From: Prevotella sp.
GTDB taxonomy: Bacteria > Bacteroidota > Bacteroidia > Bacteroidales > Bacteroidaceae
Direction: 5' to 3'
Assembly: GCA_016283605.1 (NCBI GenBank)
Contig: JAEENF010000264.1
Coordinates: forward strand, 1 to 14,162
DNA: 14,162 bases
Positions 7,985-13,491 of the stretch are shown here, piece by piece; positions within the stretch are counted from its first letter, which is position 1, and each line of letters opens with the position of its first letter. The notes beneath the pieces were generated by a model. The model saw only the letters and a list, made by a program, of their open reading frames with translations. It was not told the DNA's origin and did no database searches. A program made the position numbers and the translations under genes.

Positions 7985-8902
7985 TTACTTGTTCACCTGG
8001 AACTTGGTGTCGCCATCCTTGAAGAAGGCGTTGATCTGCTTGGCAGCAGCGATACCAGCGTTGATGTTGGCCTCGGCTGTCTGAGCACCCATCTTCTTAG
8101 GCGTTGAGAAATAACGGCCCTCGAACTTAGCGAACTCGTCGTTGGCATCAGGCATGATGTCAGTAACGAACTTCAGGTCCTCACGCTCAGCCATCAACTT
8201 AATCAGCTCAGGCTCGTTGATGACCTCCTTACGAGCGGTGTTCACCAGCACGCCACCCTTCTTCAGCTTGCCAACCAGTGCGGCATTGATGCTCTGCTTG
8301 GTCTCAGGCGTAGCAGGGATGTGGAGTGACACAACGTCGCAGGTCTCGAACAGGGCATCCTGATTGGCAACGGCGTGAACACCAGCAGCCTCGATCACCT
8401 CTGCAGGGCAGAAAGCATCGTAGGCATAAACATCCATACCAAACCCCTTGGCGATGCGAGCCACGTTGCGGCCTACATTACCAAATGCGAGGATACCCAG
8501 CTTCTTGCCCAGCAACTCACTGCCGCTCTTACCGTTGTAGAAACCACGAACAGCCATTACCAGCAGACCGAATACCAACTCGGCAACGGCGTTGGAGTTC
8601 TGACCAGGGGTGTTCTCAGCGACTACGTTGTGAGCAGTAGCAGCGGCGAGGTCGATGTTGTCGTAACCTGCACCAGCGCGTACCACAATCTTCAACTGCT
8701 TGGCAGCATCGAGCACCTCAGCGTCGACCTTATCCGAACGGATAATCAGCGCGTCGACATCCTTCACTGCATCCAGGAACTGAGCCTTCTCAGTATATTT
8801 CTCGAGCAGCACCAGCTCATTGCCTGCTGCCTCAATCTCTGCCTTGATACCATTGACAGCTGCTGCTGCAAATGGCTTCTCTGTTGCAACTAATACTTTC
8901 AT
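7985..8902 (-). CDS. serA: D-3-phosphoglycerate dehydrogenase, Lys-type
   Basis: NAD-dependent oxidation of 3-phosphoglycerate, the first step of serine synthesis. The 305 residues give a short form without C-terminal ACT or ASB regulatory domains, so feedback by serine through ACT is not expected. The Rossmann motif LAFGNVGRNVA is at 138-148. Substrate-site residues are in RAGAGYDN (75-82) and NTARKEVI (Arg224). Where most relatives have a catalytic His (TPHxGAQT), this protein has TPKKMGAQT with Lys269, as in the Bacteroides/Entamoeba group. I start at 8902 (MKVLVATEK). An in-frame upstream ATG at 8932 (MVNVQCSMNK) is read from the heptamer-repeat arm, not from conserved sequence. serC lies upstream, separated by the S23 element. 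Confidence 0.94.
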   Translation of the reverse strand: MKVLVATEKPFAAAAVNGIKAEIEAAGNELVLLEKYTEKAQFLDAVKDVDALIIRSDKVDAEVLDAAKQLKIVVRAGAGYDNIDLAAATAHNVVAENTPGQNSNAVAELVFGLLVMAVRGFYNGKSGSELLGKKLGILAFGNVGRNVARIAKGFGMDVYAYDAFCPAEVIEAAGVHAVANQDALFETCDVVSLHIPATPETKQSINAALVGKLKKGGVLVNTARKEVINEPELIKLMAEREDLKFVTDIMPDANDEFAKFEGRYFSTPKKMGAQTAEANINAGIAAAKQINAFFKDGDTKFQVNK

Positions 8903-8908
8903 TTTATT

Positions 8909-8940
8909 CATTGAACATTGAACATTGACCATTGACCATT
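8909..8940. repeat. Left 32-nt heptamer arm of the S23 element
   Basis: CATTGAACATTGAAC... read on the plus strand: four 7-nt units plus four bases, two of the TTGAACA kind and two of the TTGACCA kind. It lies between the serA start codon (8902) and the restored S23 stop codon, and supplies an alternative in-frame upstream ATG for serA. Confidence 0.93.
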
Positions 8941-9300
8941 ATTTCTCTGCGACATCTTTAGTCGTTTTGATGATTTTGGTCAGAGTTGCTGCGATTTTGC
9001 CACAATCTTGTATATAGATTCAAATTGCTTGTCATCCAAATAATCTGACTCATGGAGCAACTCCAGCCAATATTCAGTTTCATTTGCTTCCTTTAGAGCA
9101 ATATTTAATTTGTTAATAAAATCCATCCGACTTTGAGCATTGACACTCTCACGAATATTTGCTCCAATACTTGTACCACTTCTCAGTATTTGCTTTGACA
9201 GGACATAAACCTGTTTTTCTTCTTTCAAATAATTGTATAACCTTATTATTCTAAGAGCAAAGGCCTTACTGTCAGTCAGCACTTGATTGTCTGCCTTCAT
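8939..9300 (-). pseudogene. Four-helix-bundle protein (S23/IVS family), apparent 1-nt frameshift near its 3' end
   Basis: The family is small helical proteins first known from intervening sequences in 23S rRNA and related in fold to Avd of diversity-generating retroelements; molecular function is unknown. The open frame from 9300 gives 106 residues, including SKAFALRIIRLYNYL, SKQILRSGTSIGANIRES and YWLELLHESDYL, which are typical. It ends at 8980 with an atypical tail, IVAKSQQL. Adding one A at about 9007-9009 continues the protein as KDCGKIAATLTKIIKTTKD and on to a stop at 8939-8941. That gives 120 residues and the normal family C-terminus. A one-base deletion or a sequence error is the simplest reading. 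The ATG at 9300 is preferred over 9309, which lies inside the repeat arm. The first three helices are intact, so a shortened product may be made. Confidence 0.85.
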
Positions 9301-9332
9301 AATGGTCAATGTTCAATGGTCAATGGTCAATG
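9301..9332. repeat. Right 32-nt heptamer arm of the S23 element
   Basis: AATGGTCAATGTTC... is four 7-nt units plus four bases, inverted relative to 8909-8940. It begins directly next to the S23 start codon and contains the serC stop codon (9327-9329) and the last serC codon (His). Confidence 0.93.
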
Positions 9333-10394
9333 ACTATTCTCGAACTCCTTCATGCAGGCAACGAGGGCGTTGCAGCCTTCGATGGTCTGAGCGTTGTAGC
9401 AAGAAGCACGGAAACCACCAACCGAACGGTGACCCTTCACGCCAACCATACCCTTTGATACGGCGAAGTCGAGGAAGTCCTTCTCCAACTCCTTGTACTC
9501 GTCGGCCATCACGAAGCAGAGGTTCATCAGTGAACGATCCTCTTCCTTAGCTGTACCTACGAACATCTTGTTGCGGTCGATCTCGCCATAGACGATCTCT
9601 GCACGCTGCTTGGCCAGCTTGTCCATAGCTGCCACACCACCCTGAGCCTTGATCCAGCGGAGGTTCTCAAGAGCTGAGTAGATGGGAACTACAGGAGGTG
9701 TATTGAACATCGAACCCTTGTCGACGTGTGTGCGGTAGTCGAGCATCGTAGGAATCTCACGAGGAGCACGACCCAGCTTCTCATCCTTCAGGATGATGAT
9801 GGTCACACCGGCCATAGCGAGGTTCTTCTGAGCACCAGCGTAGATAGCATCGTACTTGCTGACATCAACAGGACGGCTCATGATATCCGATGACATATCG
9901 GCAATCAGAGGAACATTCACGTCGAGGTCCTTACGGATCTCTGTACCATAGATGGTATTGTTGGTGGTAATGTGCAGATAGTCGGCATCAGCGGGAACCG
10001 TCCAGTCCTTGGGGATGAAGGTGTAGTTGGCATCAGCTGAAGAAGCCACCTCTACTACCTCACCGAAAAGCTTAGCTTCCTTCATGGCCTTCTTAGCCCA
10101 AACACCAGTGTTCAGGTAGGCAGCCTTCTTAATCAGGAAGTTATAAGGAATCATACAGAACTCCAGACTGGCACCACCGCCAAGGAAGATGACGGAGTAG
10201 CCCTCGGGGATGTCGAGGAGCTCCTTCACCAGAGCCACAGCCTCGTCGACGACGGGCTGGAAGTCCTTTGCACGATGGCTGATCTCCATCAGAGAGAGAC
10301 CTGAACCGTTGAAATCAAGACACTGCTGAGCGGTCTTCTCAATCACTTCGCGGGGAAGCATCGAGGGACCGGCGTTAAAGTTGTACTTCTTCAT
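9327..10394 (-). CDS. serC: Phosphoserine aminotransferase
   Basis: PLP enzyme converting 3-phosphohydroxypyruvate and glutamate to phosphoserine and 2-oxoglutarate; it may also serve pyridoxal phosphate synthesis. The 355 residues match the family. The N-terminus YNFNAGPSMLP, the loop GGGASLEF (72-79), ADMSSDI (165-171) and the PLP-binding lysine in GAQKNLAMAG (Lys190) are all present. The C-terminus is complete in substance, but the last residue (His355) and the stop codon come from the heptamer-repeat arm at 9301-9332, so the native end was probably altered. It is first in the serC-S23-serA transcript with its own promoter at 10446-10477. The next step's phosphatase, SerB, is not in the window. 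Confidence 0.96.
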   Translation of the reverse strand: MKKYNFNAGPSMLPREVIEKTAQQCLDFNGSGLSLMEISHRAKDFQPVVDEAVALVKELLDIPEGYSVIFLGGGASLEFCMIPYNFLIKKAAYLNTGVWAKKAMKEAKLFGEVVEVASSADANYTFIPKDWTVPADADYLHITTNNTIYGTEIRKDLDVNVPLIADMSSDIMSRPVDVSKYDAIYAGAQKNLAMAGVTIIILKDEKLGRAPREIPTMLDYRTHVDKGSMFNTPPVVPIYSALENLRWIKAQGGVAAMDKLAKQRAEIVYGEIDRNKMFVGTAKEEDRSLMNLCFVMADEYKELEKDFLDFAVSKGMVGVKGHRSVGGFRASCYNAQTIEGCNALVACMKEFENSH

Positions 10395-10445
10395 TTTTAA
10401 TGTTATTTTGAATGTTTGAAATTTACTCTTTCTCGAAAAACGCTG

Positions 10446-10477
10446 CGAAATTACACTTTTTATTTCATTCTACCAAA
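10446..10477 (-). promoter_or_regulatory. Bacteroidetes-type promoter for serC
   Basis: On the minus strand TTTG (10474-10477), a 20-nt spacer and TAATTTCG (10446-10453) match TTTG-N19/20-TAnnTTTG with one mismatch in the -7 box. It is about 50 nt upstream of the serC ATG. A second minus-strand TATCTTTG lies at 10593-10600 but has no convincing -33 partner. Confidence 0.62.
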
Positions 10478-10654
10478 TATTTGAGCAGAAATTCACGAAA
10501 TAATGCGATTTTCTTTCATTTTGTCAACCGCACCTATCAATTTTCGGACGATTTGTGATTATTCCGCCACCTTATCTTATATAATTACTGTGCAAAGATA
10601 CAAAACATCTGCGAGATTTTTCATTTTCTCGCTTCACTTTTCACTTCTTTTTAG

Positions 10655-10662
10655 TATCTTTG
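10655..10662 (+). promoter_or_regulatory. -7 box of the FolK-like gene promoter
   Basis: TATCTTTG is a perfect TAnnTTTG box, 8 nt before the ATG at 10671. No clear TTTG -33 element is found at the normal spacing. It decides the start codon: the longer frame from 10503 would run through this promoter region. Confidence 0.55.
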
Positions 10663-10670
10663 CATTCGTT

Positions 10671-11060
10671 ATGAAACAGAAAGAACATCACGTCATCATC
10701 AGTCTCGCTTCGAACGAGAATCAGGAGGCTAATCTCGAGGCCGCCCGAGTCCAACTCACACAGTTGCTGACCTCCGTACGTTTCACCTCCGCCATCTGGA
10801 CAGAACCCGTCAATGTTCAATGTTCAATGTTCAATGTTCAATCTCGAAAGTATCTCAACCAACTCTGCGAGGGTACGACAACATTTGGAGAGGGTCTGCT
10901 CTGTGAAGTATTGAAGGAGGCTGAGAAACGTCAGGGTCGCACCCATAATGAAGACGGCATCGTGACACTGGACCTCGACCTGTTGGAGTACGACGGTGTG
11001 CGTCATCACCTGCGCGACTGGGAACGCAGTTACGTCAAAGATTTGATCAGCGAACTGTGA
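10671..11060 (+). CDS. Short FolK-like protein (HPPK family)
   Basis: Resembles 6-hydroxymethyl-7,8-dihydropterin pyrophosphokinase of folate synthesis but is short, 129 residues against about 160. Visible family parts are VIISLASNENQEANLEAAR (9-27), TSAIWTEP (39-46), YLNQLCEG (61-68) and DLDLLEYDG (101-109). The usual RWGPR stretch before DLDLL is replaced by THNEDGIVTL, so catalytic activity is uncertain. A heptamer-repeat arm (10812-10842) encodes residues 48-57 (NVQCSMFNVQ). These lie in the position of the flexible loop between the TPP-like and YLN motifs that closes over substrate in HPPK. I start at 10671, right after a TATCTTTG box, not at 10503. The 3' end overlaps the convergent ATP-grasp gene by 31 nt. 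The family is likely; the exact activity is not settled. Confidence 0.82.
   Translation: MKQKEHHVIISLASNENQEANLEAARVQLTQLLTSVRFTSAIWTEPVNVQCSMFNVQSRKYLNQLCEGTTTFGEGLLCEVLKEAEKRQGRTHNEDGIVTLDLDLLEYDGVRHHLRDWERSYVKDLISEL
10812..10842. repeat. Single heptamer arm inside the FolK-like gene
   Basis: Four perfect AATGTTC units followed by AAT give 31 nt, or about 33 with flanking matching bases. It is in frame, encoding NVQCSMFNVQ. No inverted partner is found nearby, so this is a solitary arm of the same family as 3506-3588 and 8909-9332. Confidence 0.95.
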
Positions 11061-12118
11061 GCGACATTCAGGCGGTAACGGTTGTCGGAGAAAACAATAT
11101 TCATCGTCGAACCAGAAGGAAAGTGTTTGGAGAGTTCGATGGCAACATGTCCCATCGTGCGACGGAGGTTGATCTCTACACAAGGGTGTAATAAAAATTG
11201 ACCATTGGCCATAGACCATTGACCATTTTCGCTGCCTCTCACAATCATCATATCGATGCCAAATGGACCTTTGTACCGGTCTTTATAAAGTGCGCCAAGA
11301 ACGGTACAAATTTTTTCTTTAACGACATTCAGTCTATCGACTGATATATATCGACTTATCATTTCAAGCTTTTCTTCTTCTGTAGCAAGGATATTGCCTG
11401 TGTAGGCAGCGTTCTGCGTATGGAAGAGCGAAAGACCGAGATAGTTCACCCCACCCTCTCCGTCGCTCTCAAACTCCATGCCAAAATCCTTGACCTTATG
11501 GCAATAGTTTTCTATCACCACACATCTTTGGCGTGCGACAACATTCTCTATCCAGCGTTTCTGGTATTCATCGAGTGCGCCGTCGATGAAACGGATACCC
11601 CGCCCGCTGCTGCTCCAAGGGGCCTTCACCACAATCCTACTGTGATTCCTGATGGCCTGTTGCACTTCAACGACTGTGTCTGCACACCAAGAACAGCCGG
11701 TAGTCCCGTCAAAATCCAGTTCCCGCAGCAGATCCACGGCATGCTTGCGATGCGAGAGGTCGCGGATGCCGGCAACGTCCTCTTCCGACGGAACGGCACA
11801 GACGCCACATCTGAGCAGTAGACTGCGCAGCGCCAAATCCCAGCCCCATGGAGAGACTGTAGAGAACTGAGCGCTGAGCGTTGAGAGCTGGTGTTTGTCG
11901 ATAAAATGACTGTATTGGCGGTGCATCAGACGAGAGAAGGCCTTCTTGGCCACCTCGACATCATCCACCAGCACATAGTCTTCAGGTGCTGCCCAAACAG
12001 CAGGCAGATAGCCCAAGTCGTGACGCAGCTGACGTCCGGCATGTGGTGCAGTGAAATTGCTGAGGTTCGCTGCCAGAGCAATATCGTGTTCAGGGTTGAA
12101 GATATGTAATACTGCCAT
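11030..12118 (-). CDS. ATP-grasp domain protein of unknown function
   Basis: Cytoplasmic protein of 362 residues with an ATP-grasp-like core. It shows IVVKAPWSSSGRGIRFIDG (about 162-180) with the expected nucleotide-contacting Lys165, and a C-terminal metal-site-like HPCVEINLRRTMGH (311-324) with Glu315 and Asn317. The N-terminus MAVLHIFNPEHDIALAANL is characteristic but I cannot assign a substrate. Such enzymes usually join a carboxylate to an amine or thiol using ATP. I chose the start at 12118 because a TATCTTTG promoter box lies at 12130-12137; the frame's upstream ATG (12139) would lie before transcription starts. Two repeat-derived segments interrupt it: residues about 77-87 (QLSTLSAQFST) and 298-308 (NGQWSMANGQF). 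The 3' end overlaps the FolK-like gene tail to tail by 31 nt. Confidence 0.85.
   Translation of the reverse strand: MAVLHIFNPEHDIALAANLSNFTAPHAGRQLRHDLGYLPAVWAAPEDYVLVDDVEVAKKAFSRLMHRQYSHFIDKHQLSTLSAQFSTVSPWGWDLALRSLLLRCGVCAVPSEEDVAGIRDLSHRKHAVDLLRELDFDGTTGCSWCADTVVEVQQAIRNHSRIVVKAPWSSSGRGIRFIDGALDEYQKRWIENVVARQRCVVIENYCHKVKDFGMEFESDGEGGVNYLGLSLFHTQNAAYTGNILATEEEKLEMISRYISVDRLNVVKEKICTVLGALYKDRYKGPFGIDMMIVRGSENGQWSMANGQFLLHPCVEINLRRTMGHVAIELSKHFPSGSTMNIVFSDNRYRLNVAHSSLIKSLT
11196..11227. repeat. Single heptamer arm inside the ATP-grasp gene
   Basis: AATTGACCATTGGCC... is a slightly degenerate 32-nt arm of the AATGGTC family. It is read in frame as an 11-residue segment NGQWSMANGQF, just before the conserved HPCVEIN motif. 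The peptide resembles NHQWSMVNG in RlmD and NVQCSMFNVQ in the FolK-like protein because the same repeat is translated. Confidence 0.9.
11860..11891. repeat. Heptamer repeat of a second sequence type inside the ATP-grasp gene
   Basis: The plus strand reads as 7-nt units TAGAGAA, CTGAGCG, CTGAGCG, TTGAGAG and then CTGG: 32 nt, the same arm length but another unit sequence. It encodes QLSTLSAQFST in frame. The units are imperfect, so the boundaries are approximate. Confidence 0.6.
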
Positions 12119-12129
12119 ATTCCGGCTGC

Positions 12130-12137
12130 AAAGATAC
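12130..12137 (-). promoter_or_regulatory. -7 box of the ATP-grasp gene promoter
   Basis: The minus strand reads TATCTTTG, a perfect TAnnTTTG box, 12 nt before the chosen ATG at 12118, giving a nearly leaderless transcript. A -33 TTTG is not seen; that position falls inside the nqr terminator hairpin. Confidence 0.55.
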
Positions 12138-12147
12138 AAATAAATTA

Positions 12148-12179
12148 AATAATCCTCGCCAATCGGCGAGGATTATTTG
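12148..12179 (-). terminator. Strong terminator of the nqr operon
   Basis: A perfect 14-bp stem (AATAATCCTCGCC with GGCGAGGATTATT plus one outer A-T pair) has an AATC loop, starting 7 nt past the nqrF stop. On the minus strand it is followed by TTAATTTATTTG. The stem is symmetrical, but there is no plus-strand gene nearby to terminate. Confidence 0.9.
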
Positions 12180-12185
12180 TTTGAT

Positions 12186-13454
12186 TTATCCTCCGAAGTT
12201 ATCATACATGATACTTTCGGGATCTACACCGAGCGAGTCGAGCATAGATACCACGGCCTTCGACATAGGGCCAGGGCCGCACATGTAGTACTCGATATCC
12301 TCGGGAGCCTCGTGGTCCTTCAGATAGGTGTTGAGCATGACCTGATGAACGAAGCCCGGAGTGTACTTCACGCCTGCGGCATCGGCTGCAGGGTCTGGAC
12401 GGTCCAGAGCCAGGTGGAAGTGGAAGTTGGGGTACTCCTTCTCCAAGCCCAGGAAGTCGTCGAGATAGAACACCTCGTTCAGCGCGCGTGCACCATAGAA
12501 GTAGTGCATCTCGCGATCGGTGGTGTGCAACGTCTTGGTCATGTGCATGATCTGAGCACGTAGAGGAGCCATACCGGCACCACCACCAACCCAAATCATC
12601 TCCTTCTTCGAGTCGAAGTGTGGGTGGAAGTCGCCGAAAGGTCCGCTCATAATCACCTTGTCGCCAGGTTTCAGCGAGAAGATGTACGACGAAGCGATAC
12701 CTGGGTTGACATCCATGAATCCGCTCTTGTCGGCCTTGAATGGAGGTGTGGCGATACGAACGGTCAACATGAAGACGTCACCCTCGGCAGGATAGTTGGC
12801 CATTGAGTATGCACGGATGGTGTCCTCGGGGTTCTTACACTTGAGTGGGAACAATCCGAACTTTTCCCATGATGGCAGATACTCGTCGCCAATGAGGCTC
12901 TTGTCAATGTCCTTATCGTAGTCGATGCAATCGAACTTAGGAATCTTAATCTGGGCGTACGATCCTGGCAGGAAGTCCATGTGCTCGCCAGCAGGCAGCT
13001 GTACCTTGAACTCCTTGATGAAGGTAGCCACGTTCTTGTTAGAGATAACGGTACACTCGTACTCTTTAACGCCCAGGATTGACTCATCTACGTGAATCTT
13101 CAGGTCGCCCTTAACCTTGCACTGGCAACCCAGACGCCAATGGTCCTTGATCTGCTTACGGGTGAAGTGAGGCTTCTCTGAGTCGAGAATCTCGCCCCCA
13201 CCCTCAAGCACCTGCACCTTACACTGTCCGCAGCTGGCCTTACCACCACAAGCTGAAGGCAGGAAAATGCCGTTCTGGTTGAGGGTAGCCATCAGGTTGT
13301 TGCCCTGTGGTACGTTCAGCACCTTATCGCCGTTAACTGTAATATTCACATTACCGCTGGGGCTGAGATACTTCTTAGCCACCAACAGGATAATCACCAG
13401 CAGGATGATTACCGCGAGGAAAACCCCTATACTATATGCTATAAACTGAGCCAT
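12186..13454 (-). CDS. nqrF: Na+-translocating NADH:quinone reductase subunit F
   Basis: NADH-oxidising entry subunit of the Na+-pumping NQR complex, facing the cytoplasm; it passes electrons from NADH through FAD and a [2Fe-2S] cluster. The 422 residues match the family. There is an N-terminal membrane helix (about 7-27). The ferredoxin domain has Cys69, Cys75 and Cys78 in ACGGKASCGQC and Cys110 in RLGC. The FAD motif RAYSMANYP is at 214-222, and the NAD-binding motifs are GGGAGMAPLR (290-299) and MCGPGPM (391-397). It is the last gene of the operon, 34 nt after nqrE, with a strong terminator directly downstream. All key residues are present. Confidence 0.98.
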   Translation of the reverse strand: MAQFIAYSIGVFLAVIILLVIILLVAKKYLSPSGNVNITVNGDKVLNVPQGNNLMATLNQNGIFLPSACGGKASCGQCKVQVLEGGGEILDSEKPHFTRKQIKDHWRLGCQCKVKGDLKIHVDESILGVKEYECTVISNKNVATFIKEFKVQLPAGEHMDFLPGSYAQIKIPKFDCIDYDKDIDKSLIGDEYLPSWEKFGLFPLKCKNPEDTIRAYSMANYPAEGDVFMLTVRIATPPFKADKSGFMDVNPGIASSYIFSLKPGDKVIMSGPFGDFHPHFDSKKEMIWVGGGAGMAPLRAQIMHMTKTLHTTDREMHYFYGARALNEVFYLDDFLGLEKEYPNFHFHLALDRPDPAADAAGVKYTPGFVHQVMLNTYLKDHEAPEDIEYYMCGPGPMSKAVVSMLDSLGVDPESIMYDNFGG

Positions 13455-13458
13455 AACT

Positions 13459-13491
13459 TCAATTTTTCAATTCTTTAATTCTTAAATCTTA
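13459..13491. repeat. Degenerate 7-8 nt repeat tract between nqrE and nqrF
   Basis: The plus strand reads TCAATTT, TTCAATT, CTTTAATT, CTTAAAT: a loose 7-8 nt periodicity that recalls the (CTTTAAT) array at 7437-7478. It fills the nqrE-nqrF gap and includes the nqrE stop codon. It may be a decayed array or just AT-rich spacer. Confidence 0.4.

Larger units (their letters stand above)
8909..9332 (-). mobile_element. Putative S23-carrying element with 32-nt inverted heptamer arms
   Basis: Two 32-nt arms, 8909-8940 and 9301-9332, match as inverted repeats at 29 of 32 positions and bracket a four-helix-bundle (S23/IVS) gene. The arms are built of 7-nt units, AATGGTC and AATGTTC. The gene start (9300) abuts one arm; the stop of the frame-restored gene (8939-8941) touches the other, so the unit holds only arms plus ORF. 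It lies between serC and serA, whose gene order is functionally coherent, and the serC stop codon falls inside the right arm. In the serC-serA transcript the arms could pair to close the ORF into a loop, like the S23-encoding intervening sequences of some 23S rRNAs. I see no clear target-site duplication. Mobility is inferred, not shown. Confidence 0.65.

Noticed and set aside
8903..8932. SerA starting at the repeat-encoded MVNVQCSMNK
   Set aside because: The residues are translated repeat; the family N-terminus begins MKVLV at 8902. Initiation there is possible but not supported.
8909..9332. CRISPR array
   Set aside because: Units are 7 nt in direct tandem within arms, with inverted arms around a gene; there are no regular unique spacers and no cas genes.
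8909..9332. IS element or transposon with a transposase
   Set aside because: No DDE, tyrosine or serine recombinase is encoded, and no clear target-site duplication flanks the arms.
9287..9550. Plus-strand open frame 9287-9550 and similar short frames opposite serC, serA and nqrF
   Set aside because: They are antisense shadows of intact genes without domain content; the first begins in the repeat arm.
10503..10670. N-terminal extension of the FolK-like protein from an ATG at 10503
   Set aside because: The extra residues are low-complexity and not FolK-like, and the frame crosses a TATCTTTG promoter box just before the better ATG at 10671.
10812..10842. Repeats as mere simple-sequence slippage
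   Set aside because: The nearly constant 31-32 nt length at six sites, shared unit sequence and inverted pairing point to a defined element, although slippage may add variation.
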